NCBI RefSeq assembly: GCF_900110105.1
Contig: NZ_FOCL01000001.1
Coordinates: 62,001 to 126,000 of the forward strand
Direction: 5' to 3'
From: Mucilaginibacter gossypiicola
GTDB lineage: Bacteria > Bacteroidota > Bacteroidia > Sphingobacteriales > Sphingobacteriaceae
DNA length: 64,000 nucleotides
This document shows positions 25,802-32,678 of the stretch, one piece after another (position 1 is the first letter of the stretch; every line of letters begins with the position of its first letter). The notes beneath the pieces are model-generated. The model ran no database searches. It saw only the letters and a program-made list of their open reading frames with translations, and was not told where the DNA came from. Both the position numbers and the translations under genes were made by a program.

Positions 25802-27891
25802 TATTGTACAAGCGCCTCTCTCTTATCCTTACTTCTGCTTAAAAATTCTGTAGCCTGTGCTAAGTATGCGGTGGCAAATTCCTGCGAAGGCTCGTTTTGA
25901 TTGAGTTGTAGTGCCAGGTCATTAAATGTTCCGTTTAACTCAAACTCGCCTTTTTCAACGTATTTCGCATCAAATTCGCGGATCACACCAATTTGTGTGC
26001 TGCTGTTAACGCCTTTATCGAGTAATAAAGCTTTTGCTGAACTTACAAAAACATTGTATGCATGGTAAATAGCATCAGCCCAACGGCCTGCAGCATAGGC
26101 TTCATTAGCCCAACCCAATTTCTCTTCCGATTCAAACAACAGGGTAGCTACCAAATCTATGATCACACCAGCACACTCACCAACACCAATAGCTGTAACA
26201 AATGTTTCCTGGTGGCCCCAGTCAATGTATTCATCGTCGGTAAGGGTAGTCAGATCAGCAAGAGGTTTCAACAAGCGATAAAAATAATCTTTCCCCTGCC
26301 TGTCGTAATATTCATGGTAAGTTTCTCCTTCGGGCGAAAACTCTTTATAGTCGTTCAGTAAATACCTTAACACATCAGTAGCGCGTTTGGTAGGTACTTT
26401 AATTACCCTCTCAGCAGCACGGCCAATGCCATCGCCAACGGTACCACCACCTAACATTACCTGTACAGAAGGTAGCACTTTAGCACCCGCTTTTAACGAA
26501 CTGCCATGGAAGCCGATATGAGCTAAACCATGCTGACCGCAGGAGTTCATACAGCCACTTATTTTGATCTTGATTTCGCGGTTATAAATAAAATCCTCGT
26601 ATTCGTTATAGATCAGGTCTTCCAATACTCGAGCCATGGTCATGCTGTTCGAGATGCCAAGGTTACAGGTATCTGTACCCGGACATGTGGTAACGTCAGC
26701 AATACTGTCAAAGCCGGGTGCAGCCAGTTCCAGTTTAGCTAAACCTTCGTATAAGGCAGGTAAAGCTTCTTTTTGAACATATTTTAGGAGCAAGCCTTGG
26801 TTTTGGGTAATGCGGATTTCGTTGCCAACCAAAGGCTCTAAGGTTTTAACTAATGCACGGGCGGTATCAGATGATATATCGCCTACTGGTACTTTTATAT
26901 AAACACCATAAAAGCCTTCTTGCTTTTGTTCAAAAACGTTGGTTGCCAACCATTGCTCATAACGGAGCGGATTGCTGATAGTTACTTCAGGATAGCTATC
27001 GGTTGGTGGCAGAGCTGGAACATCAACAGCATCACGGTTAATAGGGTATGACTTTACCTTATTAGCTGTACGCTCAATTTTGGTTAAGCGTAGTACTTCA
27101 TCCAATCCTAATTTTTGGATGAGATATTTCATGCGGGCTTTATTACGGTTATTACGTTCGCCATAACGATCAAACACGCGGATCACCGATTCGATATAAG
27201 GGATCAGCTGATCTTCAGGTAAAAATTCCTCTACAATGCTTGCTAAAATAGGCTGCGCACCTAAACCACCACCAAGCATGATCTTAAACCCCCGCTCGCC
27301 GTTGGCGTTTATTTTAGGGATGGCGCCAATATCATGAATATATGAAAATGCGGTATCCTCATCACTTGATGAAAAGGAGATCTTGAACTTACGACCCATT
27401 TCCTGGCATATCGGGTTGCGCAGAAAATAATCAAAGGTAGCGTAAGCGTATGGCGAAACGTCAAATGGTTCTTTAGGATCGATACCGGCAGTAGGAGAGG
27501 CCGTAACGTTACGTACGGTGTTACCGCAGGCTTCACGAAGGGTAATATCATCCTGCTCAAGCTTAGCCCAAAGTTGTGGTGTACGATCAAGACTTACATA
27601 GTGGATCTGGATATCCTGACGGGTGGTAAGGTGCAGGTTACTGCTTCCAAATTCGTCAGAGATTTCGGCAATTTTTAATAATTGCTTAAAGGTAACCTTA
27701 CCGAATGGCAGTTTAATACGTACCATCTGTACGCCTGGCTGACGCTGGCCATATACACCACGAGCTAAACGTAAACTTCTGAATTTTTCATCATGAATTT
27801 TACCTTCACGAAAAGCGTGGATCTTTTTTTCAAGGTCGATAATATCCTTCTCAACAATAGGATTCTCCAGTTCTGTTCTGAAGCTCTGCAT
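25801..27891 (-). CDS. assimilatory sulfite (nitrite/sulfite) reductase hemoprotein with C-terminal HEPN-like extension
   Basis: A 696-residue protein. Two ferredoxin-like half-domains and two siroheme/Fe4S4 half-domains fill residues 1-540. The cluster cysteines are seen in TCPGTDTCNLGIS and GCMNSCGQHG, the C-x5-C and C-x3-C pattern of the family. An arginine-rich siroheme pocket lies in HLTTRQDIQIHY. Past about residue 553 a helical extension of about 140 residues resembles a HEPN domain (ANEAYAAGRWADAIYHAYNV). It reduces sulfite to sulfide with six electrons. Its neighbours supply siroheme (cobA and the fusion) and sulfite (cysH), which favours sulfite over nitrite. It is the first gene of the operon and lies behind an attenuator-like leader. 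Confidence 0.9.
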   Translation of the reverse strand: MQSFRTELENPIVEKDIIDLEKKIHAFREGKIHDEKFRSLRLARGVYGQRQPGVQMVRIKLPFGKVTFKQLLKIAEISDEFGSSNLHLTTRQDIQIHYVSLDRTPQLWAKLEQDDITLREACGNTVRNVTASPTAGIDPKEPFDVSPYAYATFDYFLRNPICQEMGRKFKISFSSSDEDTAFSYIHDIGAIPKINANGERGFKIMLGGGLGAQPILASIVEEFLPEDQLIPYIESVIRVFDRYGERNNRNKARMKYLIQKLGLDEVLRLTKIERTANKVKSYPINRDAVDVPALPPTDSYPEVTISNPLRYEQWLATNVFEQKQEGFYGVYIKVPVGDISSDTARALVKTLEPLVGNEIRITQNQGLLLKYVQKEALPALYEGLAKLELAAPGFDSIADVTTCPGTDTCNLGISNSMTMARVLEDLIYNEYEDFIYNREIKIKISGCMNSCGQHGLAHIGFHGSSLKAGAKVLPSVQVMLGGGTVGDGIGRAAERVIKVPTKRATDVLRYLLNDYKEFSPEGETYHEYYDRQGKDYFYRLLKPLADLTTLTDDEYIDWGHQETFVTAIGVGECAGVIIDLVATLLFESEEKLGWANEAYAAGRWADAIYHAYNVFVSSAKALLLDKGVNSSTQIGVIREFDAKYVEKGEFELNGTFNDLALQLNQNEPSQEFATAYLAQATEFLSRSKDKREALVQ

Positions 27892-27913
27892 ATTCTATGT
27901 ATTAATCTTTTAT

Positions 27914-27945
27914 AAAAAAGCCCCTTTGGCTGTGGCTAAAGAGGC
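27914..27945 (-). terminator. attenuator terminator in the leader of the sulfite reductase operon
   Basis: On the minus strand the arms GCCTCTTTAGC (27945-27935) and GCCAAAGGGGC (27930-27920) pair with one G-T wobble and one mismatch around a four-base loop, followed by six T's (27919-27914). It lies 21 bases after the leader-peptide stop and 22 bases before the reductase ATG. A strong terminator inside the 5' leader of an operon is the mark of attenuation. Confidence 0.82.
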
Positions 27946-27984
27946 ATATATGGTTAAATATTACGTTTACAGCCCCGTTTTGCC
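27934..27984 (-). promoter_or_regulatory. predicted antiterminator of the sulfite reductase leader
   Basis: The end of the leader frame, GGCAAAACGGGGC (27984-27972, codons 22-26), can pair with GCCTCTTTAGCC (27945-27934), the whole left arm of the terminator. The pairing is GGC/GCC, one A-A mismatch, AAA/TTT, one bulged C, then GGGGC/GCCTC with one wobble: 11 pairs. It excludes the terminator. A ribosome held at the Cys codon 17 would leave this segment free; one that reaches the stop would cover it. Confidence 0.6.
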
Positions 27985-28047
27985 ATTGCACATGCGGCAA
28001 TAGGTCATTTGGTTACGGCCGGTAATATTAATGCTCTCACGATTCAT
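27967..28047 (-). CDS. cysteine-containing leader peptide of the sulfite reductase operon
   Basis: Longest form: ATG at 28047, TAA at 27967, 26 residues. A shorter form from the internal ATG at 28008 reads MTYCRMCNGKTGL. Cys codons are at positions 17 (27999) and 20 (27990). The predicted promoter box ends only four bases before the first ATG, so either that start is leaderless or translation begins at 28008. The frame lies between an upstream terminator that ends the rrf2 transcript and the attenuator terminator, so it forms the 5' end of the operon's own mRNA. I do not know a described family for this peptide. Confidence 0.6.
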   Translation of the reverse strand: MNRESINITGRNQMTYCRMCNGKTGL

Positions 28048-28051
28048 TTCC

Positions 28052-28059
28052 CAAATATA
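28052..28059 (-). promoter_or_regulatory. promoter -7 box of the sulfite reductase operon
   Basis: Reads TATATTTG on the minus strand, matching TAnnTTTG. It lies upstream of the leader peptide and after the rrf2 terminator. No clear -33 TTG is visible 19-21 bases upstream, which would suit a promoter that needs an activator or is controlled by the neighbouring Rrf2 protein. Confidence 0.55.
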
Positions 28060-28091
28060 TATATAGTATACGGAAAAGGTAGCATTTAAAT

Positions 28092-28116
28092 AAAAAAAAC
28101 TGCCTTATGACAGTTT
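28092..28116 (-). terminator. intrinsic terminator after the Rrf2 regulator gene
   Basis: On the minus strand AAACTG (28116-28111) and CAGTTT (28102-28097) form a short stem with an eight-base loop, and T's run on to 28092. It separates the regulator's transcript from the sulfite reductase leader. Confidence 0.7.
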
Positions 28117-28131
28117 TATGAAGTTTTGAAA

Positions 28132-28566
28132 TTAAACGCTAATGAGAGTGGTTTCGCGTTTAATGATATCTGCGATGCTGGTTTCGCTTAATATTTTAAG
28201 TGTAGCGTCCCTTACATCAACAAACACATCCCTTATGCCGCAAGTGCTTTCCTGGTGGCACTCATCACATTTGTGGTAAAAGTTTAAGCTTGCGCATGGT
28301 ACCATGGCTATAGGCCCATCGGTGATGCGCATAATACTTACCAGGAATATTTCTTTGGGATCGCGGTTAAGGCTGTAGCCACCCCCAGCGCCTTTTTTAC
28401 TATATAAAAAACCGGCATTGCGCAAATCGAGCAATATTTGCTCAAGAAACTTTTTGGGAATCCGTTCAGTTTCGGCAATCTTCGAAATTTGCATAGGCGG
28501 TTGGTCCATGTTCTTGCCAAGAACCACAAGTGCCTTTATAGCGTATTTAGTTTTTTTTGAAAGCAT
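28132..28566 (-). CDS. Rrf2-family transcriptional regulator, probable sulfur or Fe-S regulator
   Basis: A 144-residue protein. The winged helix-turn-helix starts at LSKKTKYAIKALVVL and continues through ISKIAETERIPKKFLEQIL and the wing KKGAGGGYSL, all typical of Rrf2 (IscR, NsrR, CymR). The C-terminal half has four cysteines in the order PCASLNFYHKCDECHQESTCG, in the region where IscR/NsrR bind an iron-sulfur cluster, so it is probably a redox or cluster-sensing member. CymR-type members control cysteine metabolism. Its place directly upstream of the sulfite reductase operon makes it the obvious candidate regulator of that operon. It is monocistronic with its own terminator. Confidence 0.88.
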   Translation of the reverse strand: MLSKKTKYAIKALVVLGKNMDQPPMQISKIAETERIPKKFLEQILLDLRNAGFLYSKKGAGGGYSLNRDPKEIFLVSIMRITDGPIAMVPCASLNFYHKCDECHQESTCGIRDVFVDVRDATLKILSETSIADIIKRETTLISV

Positions 28567-28585
28567 TTTCTAAAATAAAAACTCA

Positions 28586-28593
28586 CAAAGTTA
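28586..28593 (-). promoter_or_regulatory. promoter -7 box of the Rrf2 gene
   Basis: Reads TAACTTTG on the minus strand, 19 bases before the start codon. The AT-rich stretch upstream (28600-28680) may hold autoregulatory sites, but no clear operator palindrome was identified. Confidence 0.5.
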
Positions 28594-28684
28594 AAGAAAG
28601 ATATCATCTAAATTAACTATTTTTTCGAGTAATATTATAGATTATATAGAAAGGATATTTTATACAGACATTGTTATATAAAAG

Positions 28685-28969
28685 TTACAGTTGATGTCTA
28701 TCCGAATGGCCAAGACTTTTACCCGGATTTACTTTATCACGAACGGCCTGTTTTAGCTCTTTTATCTCGGGGAAATGCCCGTCGCGTTTGCGGTCAAACA
28801 GCGTTTCTTCATCAACACTTATCGTATATCTGCCATTTATTTCACTTGGTTTCAAGGTAACCCCGTTCACATCATCGGTAAACGTAGTAAGCAGTTCCTG
28901 CGCCATGTAAGCGGCACGCATCATCCAGTTACATTTAGGGCAATATTCAATAGTTATGGTAGGTTTCAT
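28685..28969 (-). CDS. SelT/SelW/SelH-family thioredoxin-like protein
   Basis: A 94-residue protein with the redox motif CPKC at residues 9-12 (IEYCPKCNWMMRAAYM), the short thioredoxin-like fold and the VDEETLFDRKRDGHFPEIKELKQAVRD segment of Rdx-type SelW homologues. Cysteine stands where selenoproteins have Sec. The family is thought to handle glutathione- or thiol-linked redox reactions; the substrate is unknown. The start codon overlaps the MOSC gene's stop by four bases, so the two are translationally coupled. It lies near the sulfur locus but has its own direction of read-in from MOSC. Confidence 0.88.
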   Translation of the reverse strand: MKPTITIEYCPKCNWMMRAAYMAQELLTTFTDDVNGVTLKPSEINGRYTISVDEETLFDRKRDGHFPEIKELKQAVRDKVNPGKSLGHSDRHQL

Positions 28970-29811
28970 GCTGCCGTTATAGGTTTCTTGGTTACGATAA
29001 ATCTTTCTTCGGTATGGGAACTTAAAACACTAAGTTCGTCACCAACAGAAATTATGCCTGTATTTTCATGCACCAGGTTTTGCCCAAACATAATCTTATT
29101 GTTTTTCATGCGGTATGAGGCCAGGGTTTTCAACGGCTCTTTAGCTTTCATCGCTGTTTGCTGATCGATGGTAGTCAATACACAACGGGCGCAAAGTTTT
29201 GCTCCGTAAAAGGTGATGCCTGCTATGGTTATGTGATTCATCAGATCTTCGCTATAAGCATCACCGCCGGTAAAAACGATATTGGGGCGAAAGCGGTTCA
29301 TGGGTAAGGGCAACATCATTCGTTTGTTAAGATCATCAAGCGAAGCCTGCCCGATAAGCAGGAAAGGATAGGCATCGGCAAAGGAGGTGATCATACCAGG
29401 TTTTGCATACCGCTGGTCAACTTCACGTTCACTGTCATCCGGCATATAAACCAGTCGGCATTTCATATTGAGCGCATCACTAAACCATTGGTCAAACTCT
29501 TCGCTTACATATTGCCCAAAACAAGTATCATCCCAAACTGCAAACTGGTGCAAGGGCCGCCTTTCGCAATGAAACGGAATTAATAATGATGAACTTGAAT
29601 GATGATGTACAGCTATACCATCTGTTTCTACTGTTGGTTTTAATAAAGCCATCTGTGGAAACTCGCGCTGTGTTATAAAATGCCCATGTTCGTTAACCAG
29701 CATCCAGCGCCGATCATGTTCTAAACCGCGACTGGTAACCACAGCGCTTTGTACAGCAATGCCGCCTAATGATTTGATTGGGTAGATATATAATTCGCTT
29801 ACCTGGAGCAT
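28966..29811 (-). CDS. MOSC-domain protein (YcbX-like, possible molybdenum cofactor sulfur carrier)
   Basis: A 281-residue protein from ATG 29811 (MLQVSELYIYPIKSLGG). The frame runs on to an ATG at 29862, but those 17 codons come from an inverted repeat and are excluded. Residues 1-115 form the MOSC N-terminal beta-barrel (AVVTSRGLEHDRRWMLV). The MOSC domain follows (about 130-270), with the conserved cysteine in GAKLCARCVLTTID and the NRFRPNIVF motif. Members carry sulfur or bind molybdenum cofactor and act in reduction of N-hydroxylated compounds. The stop overlaps the SelW-like gene by four bases. No electron-transfer domain is fused here. Confidence 0.9.
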   Translation of the reverse strand: MLQVSELYIYPIKSLGGIAVQSAVVTSRGLEHDRRWMLVNEHGHFITQREFPQMALLKPTVETDGIAVHHHSSSSLLIPFHCERRPLHQFAVWDDTCFGQYVSEEFDQWFSDALNMKCRLVYMPDDSEREVDQRYAKPGMITSFADAYPFLLIGQASLDDLNKRMMLPLPMNRFRPNIVFTGGDAYSEDLMNHITIAGITFYGAKLCARCVLTTIDQQTAMKAKEPLKTLASYRMKNNKIMFGQNLVHENTGIISVGDELSVLSSHTEERFIVTKKPITAA

Positions 29812-29830
29812 GGGGTAAAAATAAATAAAA

Positions 29831-29920
29831 GAACCATGATTTTGGGGATTAAAGGATTTCATGATATCTAAATCTGAACTTATAACCGGGGTAATCCTTT
29901 AATCCTAAAAATCACGGTTC
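29831..29920. repeat. intergenic palindrome family C, copy 1
   Basis: The arms 29831-29858 and 29893-29920 match at 25 of 28 positions (GAACCATGATTTT..GGATTAAAGGATT). It lies between the divergent MOSC and GMC genes. Copy 2 at 32548-32678 has the same words. Confidence 0.85.
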
Positions 29921-30004
29921 ATACTTTTCTTCACAATCGATTGCTATATCAATTTTTAATTAATATACTTGTTTTATCCAATCTCAAAACCAATTTATAA
30001 AACT

Positions 30005-31714
30005 ATGCCATTAACTAATGTAAACGGCAAAGCCAAGGCTAATAATACCTATGATGCTATTGTAATAGGCTCTGGTATCAGCGGCGGCTGGGCGGCAAAA
30101 GAGTTATCAGAACTGGGTTTAAAAACCATTATGCTTGAGCGGGGCCGAAACTTTGAACATATCAAAGATTATAAGAGCGCCAGCCAGGATCCCTGGGACC
30201 TTCATCATGCCGGAAGGCCAACTCAGGCACAGCGTAAACAACGCCCGGTGATCTCACGTAATTGGGGCGCTACAGAACCTATTATGGACTATTGGACCGA
30301 CGAGCAAGCTGCTCCTTATACCGAGATCAAGCCCTTTAACTGGTGGCGTTCATACCAGCTTGGTGGCCGCTCTATTTTATGGGGAAGGCAAAGCTACCGC
30401 TGGAGTGACTTTGATTTTGAAGCTAATGCCAAAGATGGTTGGGCTATTGACTGGCCTATCCGTTACAAAGATCTTGCTCCATGGTATGATCATGTAGAGA
30501 AGTTTGCAGGTATCAGCGGCTCATTAGAGGGCTTACCACAACTGCCCGATGGCCATTATCTGCCGCCAATGGATATGAACGCGGTTGAAAAGGATGTGGC
30601 TGCCCGGATTAAGAAAAATTACAGTGGGACCAGGCATATGATCATTGGCCGCTCGGCTAATTTAACCGCCGCTATTCCGGGGCGTACGGCTTGCCAGTTC
30701 AGGAACCGGTGCTGGGAAGGTTGTCCGTTTGGCGGATATTTCAGTACACAATCATCGACTTTACCAGCTGCTTTGGCTACCGGAAATTTAACGGTTAGGC
30801 CGTACTCTATCGTTACTAAAATATTATATGATAAGGATACTAAAAAGGCTAAAGGGGTAGAGGTGCTTGATGCGGAAACTAATCAAACCTATGAGTACTA
30901 TTCAAAAATAGTTTTTGTCAATGCGTCGGCACTTAATAGCGCCTGGGTTTTGATGAACTCCGCTACAGATATCTGGCCAGATGGCTTAGGAAGCAGCAGT
31001 GGAGAGCTTGGTCATAACATTATGGATCACCATTATAATCTTGGCGCAAGTGGACTGGTTGACGGTTTTGAGGATAAATATTATTACGGCCGCCGTGCTA
31101 ATGGTATTTATGTAGTCCGTTTTGCTAACCTGTTTGGCGATAAACGCGATTACCTGCGTGGCTTTGGTTACCAGGGCGCTGCAAGCCGTATGGGCTGGAA
31201 TCGTGAAATTGCCGAATACAATATTGGGGCTCAATATAAAGATGCACTCACTGAGCCCGGTCCGTGGACAATTGGTATTGGTGGCTTTGGAGAACTGCTG
31301 CCTTACCATGAAAACAAAATCACGCTTGATAAAACCCGCAAGGACAAATGGGGGCTGCCAATATTAGCGATGGACGCCGAGATAAAGGAAAACGAAAAGA
31401 AAATGCGTATTGATATTGTGCGGGAAGCCAAAGCCATGCTGGAAAGCGCCGGTGTAAAAAATATTGAAACACACGATCGCGGCCATAATGTTGGCGACGG
31501 GATCCATGAAATGGGTACAGCCCGGATGGGACGCGATCCTAAAACTTCAGTGCTTAACGGCAACAACCAGGTATGGGATGCCAAAAATGTTTTTGTTACC
31601 GATGGCGCTGCCATGACTTCGTCAGCATGTCAAAACCCATCGTTAACTTATATGGCTATGACAGCCCGCGCCGCTCATTTCGCCGTAGATGAATTAAAAA
31701 AAGGAAATTTATAA
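30005..31714 (+). CDS. GMC-family FAD oxidoreductase
   Basis: A 569-residue protein from ATG 30005; an in-frame TTG at 29969 is upstream and unlikely. The dinucleotide fold AIVIGSGISGGWAAKELSELG with LERG binds FAD. The LGGRSILWGRQSYRW and CQNPSLTYMAMTARAA segments and the active-site histidine in HEMGTARMG are GMC features. A CRFRNRC-like cysteine pair (ACQFRNRCWEGCPFGG) occurs mid-protein. Relatives in Bacteroidota oxidise C3 of sugars or polyols. No twin-arginine or Sec signal is seen. It is followed by a ThuA protein in the same direction and an MFS permease in the opposite one. Confidence 0.9.
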   Translation: MPLTNVNGKAKANNTYDAIVIGSGISGGWAAKELSELGLKTIMLERGRNFEHIKDYKSASQDPWDLHHAGRPTQAQRKQRPVISRNWGATEPIMDYWTDEQAAPYTEIKPFNWWRSYQLGGRSILWGRQSYRWSDFDFEANAKDGWAIDWPIRYKDLAPWYDHVEKFAGISGSLEGLPQLPDGHYLPPMDMNAVEKDVAARIKKNYSGTRHMIIGRSANLTAAIPGRTACQFRNRCWEGCPFGGYFSTQSSTLPAALATGNLTVRPYSIVTKILYDKDTKKAKGVEVLDAETNQTYEYYSKIVFVNASALNSAWVLMNSATDIWPDGLGSSSGELGHNIMDHHYNLGASGLVDGFEDKYYYGRRANGIYVVRFANLFGDKRDYLRGFGYQGAASRMGWNREIAEYNIGAQYKDALTEPGPWTIGIGGFGELLPYHENKITLDKTRKDKWGLPILAMDAEIKENEKKMRIDIVREAKAMLESAGVKNIETHDRGHNVGDGIHEMGTARMGRDPKTSVLNGNNQVWDAKNVFVTDGAAMTSSACQNPSLTYMAMTARAAHFAVDELKKGNL

Positions 31715-31719
31715 GTTGG

Positions 31720-31790
31720 TGATTAGTGAGTGGTTGATTAGGTGAATAGTTCAGTTCTATTTTCCCCAAAGGCCAACCACTCACTAATCA
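31720..31790. repeat. intergenic palindrome family A, copy 2
   Basis: TGATTAGTGAGTGGTTG (31720-31736) is repeated exactly in reverse complement at 31774-31790. Related words (ACCATTCACC, CCACTCACCAACC) continue to 31832, next to the ThuA start codon. Confidence 0.85.
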
Positions 31791-31832
31791 ACACAATTAA
31801 CCATTCACCAAACAATAACCACTCACCAACCA

Positions 31833-32549
31833 ATGAAAAAACTACTAACCATATGCCTCTTAATAGGCGCATCCATTACCCAAGTACTTGCTAAAGATAA
31901 AGTACTTGTATTTTGTAAAACGGCTGGCTTTCATCATAACTCAATAGCGGTAGGTGTACCTGCTATTATGAAATTAGGCCAGGAGAATAATTTTGATGTT
32001 GATAGCACCACCAATGCTGCAAAGTTTACTATTGATAATCTAAAACAGTATAAGGCTGTGATATTTTTGAGCACCACTGGTGATGTTTTGAATGATACCC
32101 AGCAGGCCGCTTTTGAGCAATACATTAAAGCCGGCGGTGGCTTTGTTGGTGTACATGCCGCAACCGATACAGAATACGACTGGCCATGGTATGGAAAACT
32201 GGTAGGCGCTTATTTTAAAAGTCATCCAAAGCAGCAAGAGGCTACTTTAGATGTAGTCGATCGTAATTTTATAGCTACCAAACACCTGCCTGAAACCTGG
32301 AAACGCTGGGACGAATGGTATAACTACAAATGGATAGGTGATGACCTGCATGTGCTGATTAAAATTGATGAGAAAAGCTACACTGGTGGCGAAAACGGTG
32401 ACAATCATCCGATGGCTTGGTATCATAACTTCGATGGAGGCAGGGCTTTTTATACAGAGCTTGGACACACCGATGAATCGTATGCCGATCCGTTATATTT
32501 AAACCATTTGTTAGGTGGTATTAAGTATGCGATGGGGAGGAAGAACTGA
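31833..32549 (+). CDS. ThuA-domain protein, secreted
   Basis: A 238-residue protein with a signal peptide (LLTICLLIGASITQVLA). The rest is one ThuA (trehalose utilisation) domain with a class-I glutamine amidotransferase-like fold: KVLVFCKTAGFHHNS, VIFLSTTGDVLN, GGGFVGVHAATDTEYDWPWY and HPMAWYHNFDGGRAFYTELGH. ThuA domains sit in sugar-catabolic clusters next to GMC oxidoreductases or dehydrogenases and are thought to act on keto-sugars. It follows the GMC gene with a repeat between, and is convergent with the MFS permease. Confidence 0.92.
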   Translation: MKKLLTICLLIGASITQVLAKDKVLVFCKTAGFHHNSIAVGVPAIMKLGQENNFDVDSTTNAAKFTIDNLKQYKAVIFLSTTGDVLNDTQQAAFEQYIKAGGGFVGVHAATDTEYDWPWYGKLVGAYFKSHPKQQEATLDVVDRNFIATKHLPETWKRWDEWYNYKWIGDDLHVLIKIDEKSYTGGENGDNHPMAWYHNFDGGRAFYTELGHTDESYADPLYLNHLLGGIKYAMGRKN

Positions 32550-32678
32550 ACCATGATTTTTAGGATTTAAGGATTTCTTGATCTCCATGATAAAAAAGAC
32601 GGCCCACAAATTTGTGGGCCGTCTTTTTTATCTATCGCAACTATCATAGAAATCCTTAAATCCTAAAAATCATGGTTC
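32548..32678. repeat. perfect 30-base inverted repeat, family C copy 2, enclosing a terminator
   Basis: The arms 32548-32577 and 32649-32678 are exact reverse complements (GAACCATGATTTTTAGGATT..). Between them is the 38-base terminator palindrome 32592-32629. The outer arms overlap the stop region of ThuA (32549) and end one base before the stop of the MFS gene (32679). Confidence 0.95.
32592..32629. terminator. bidirectional intrinsic terminator between ThuA and MFS genes
   Basis: A perfect 38-base palindrome, A6-GACGGCCCACAAA/TTTGTGGGCCGTC-T6, with a T-tract on each strand. It ends both convergent transcripts. Confidence 0.95.

Noticed and set aside
27892..28059. A metabolite riboswitch (for example SAM type) as explanation of the sulfite reductase leader
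   Set aside because: No conserved riboswitch core was recognised, while the Cys-codon frame and the exclusive stems fit peptide-based attenuation better; a covariance-model search would settle it.
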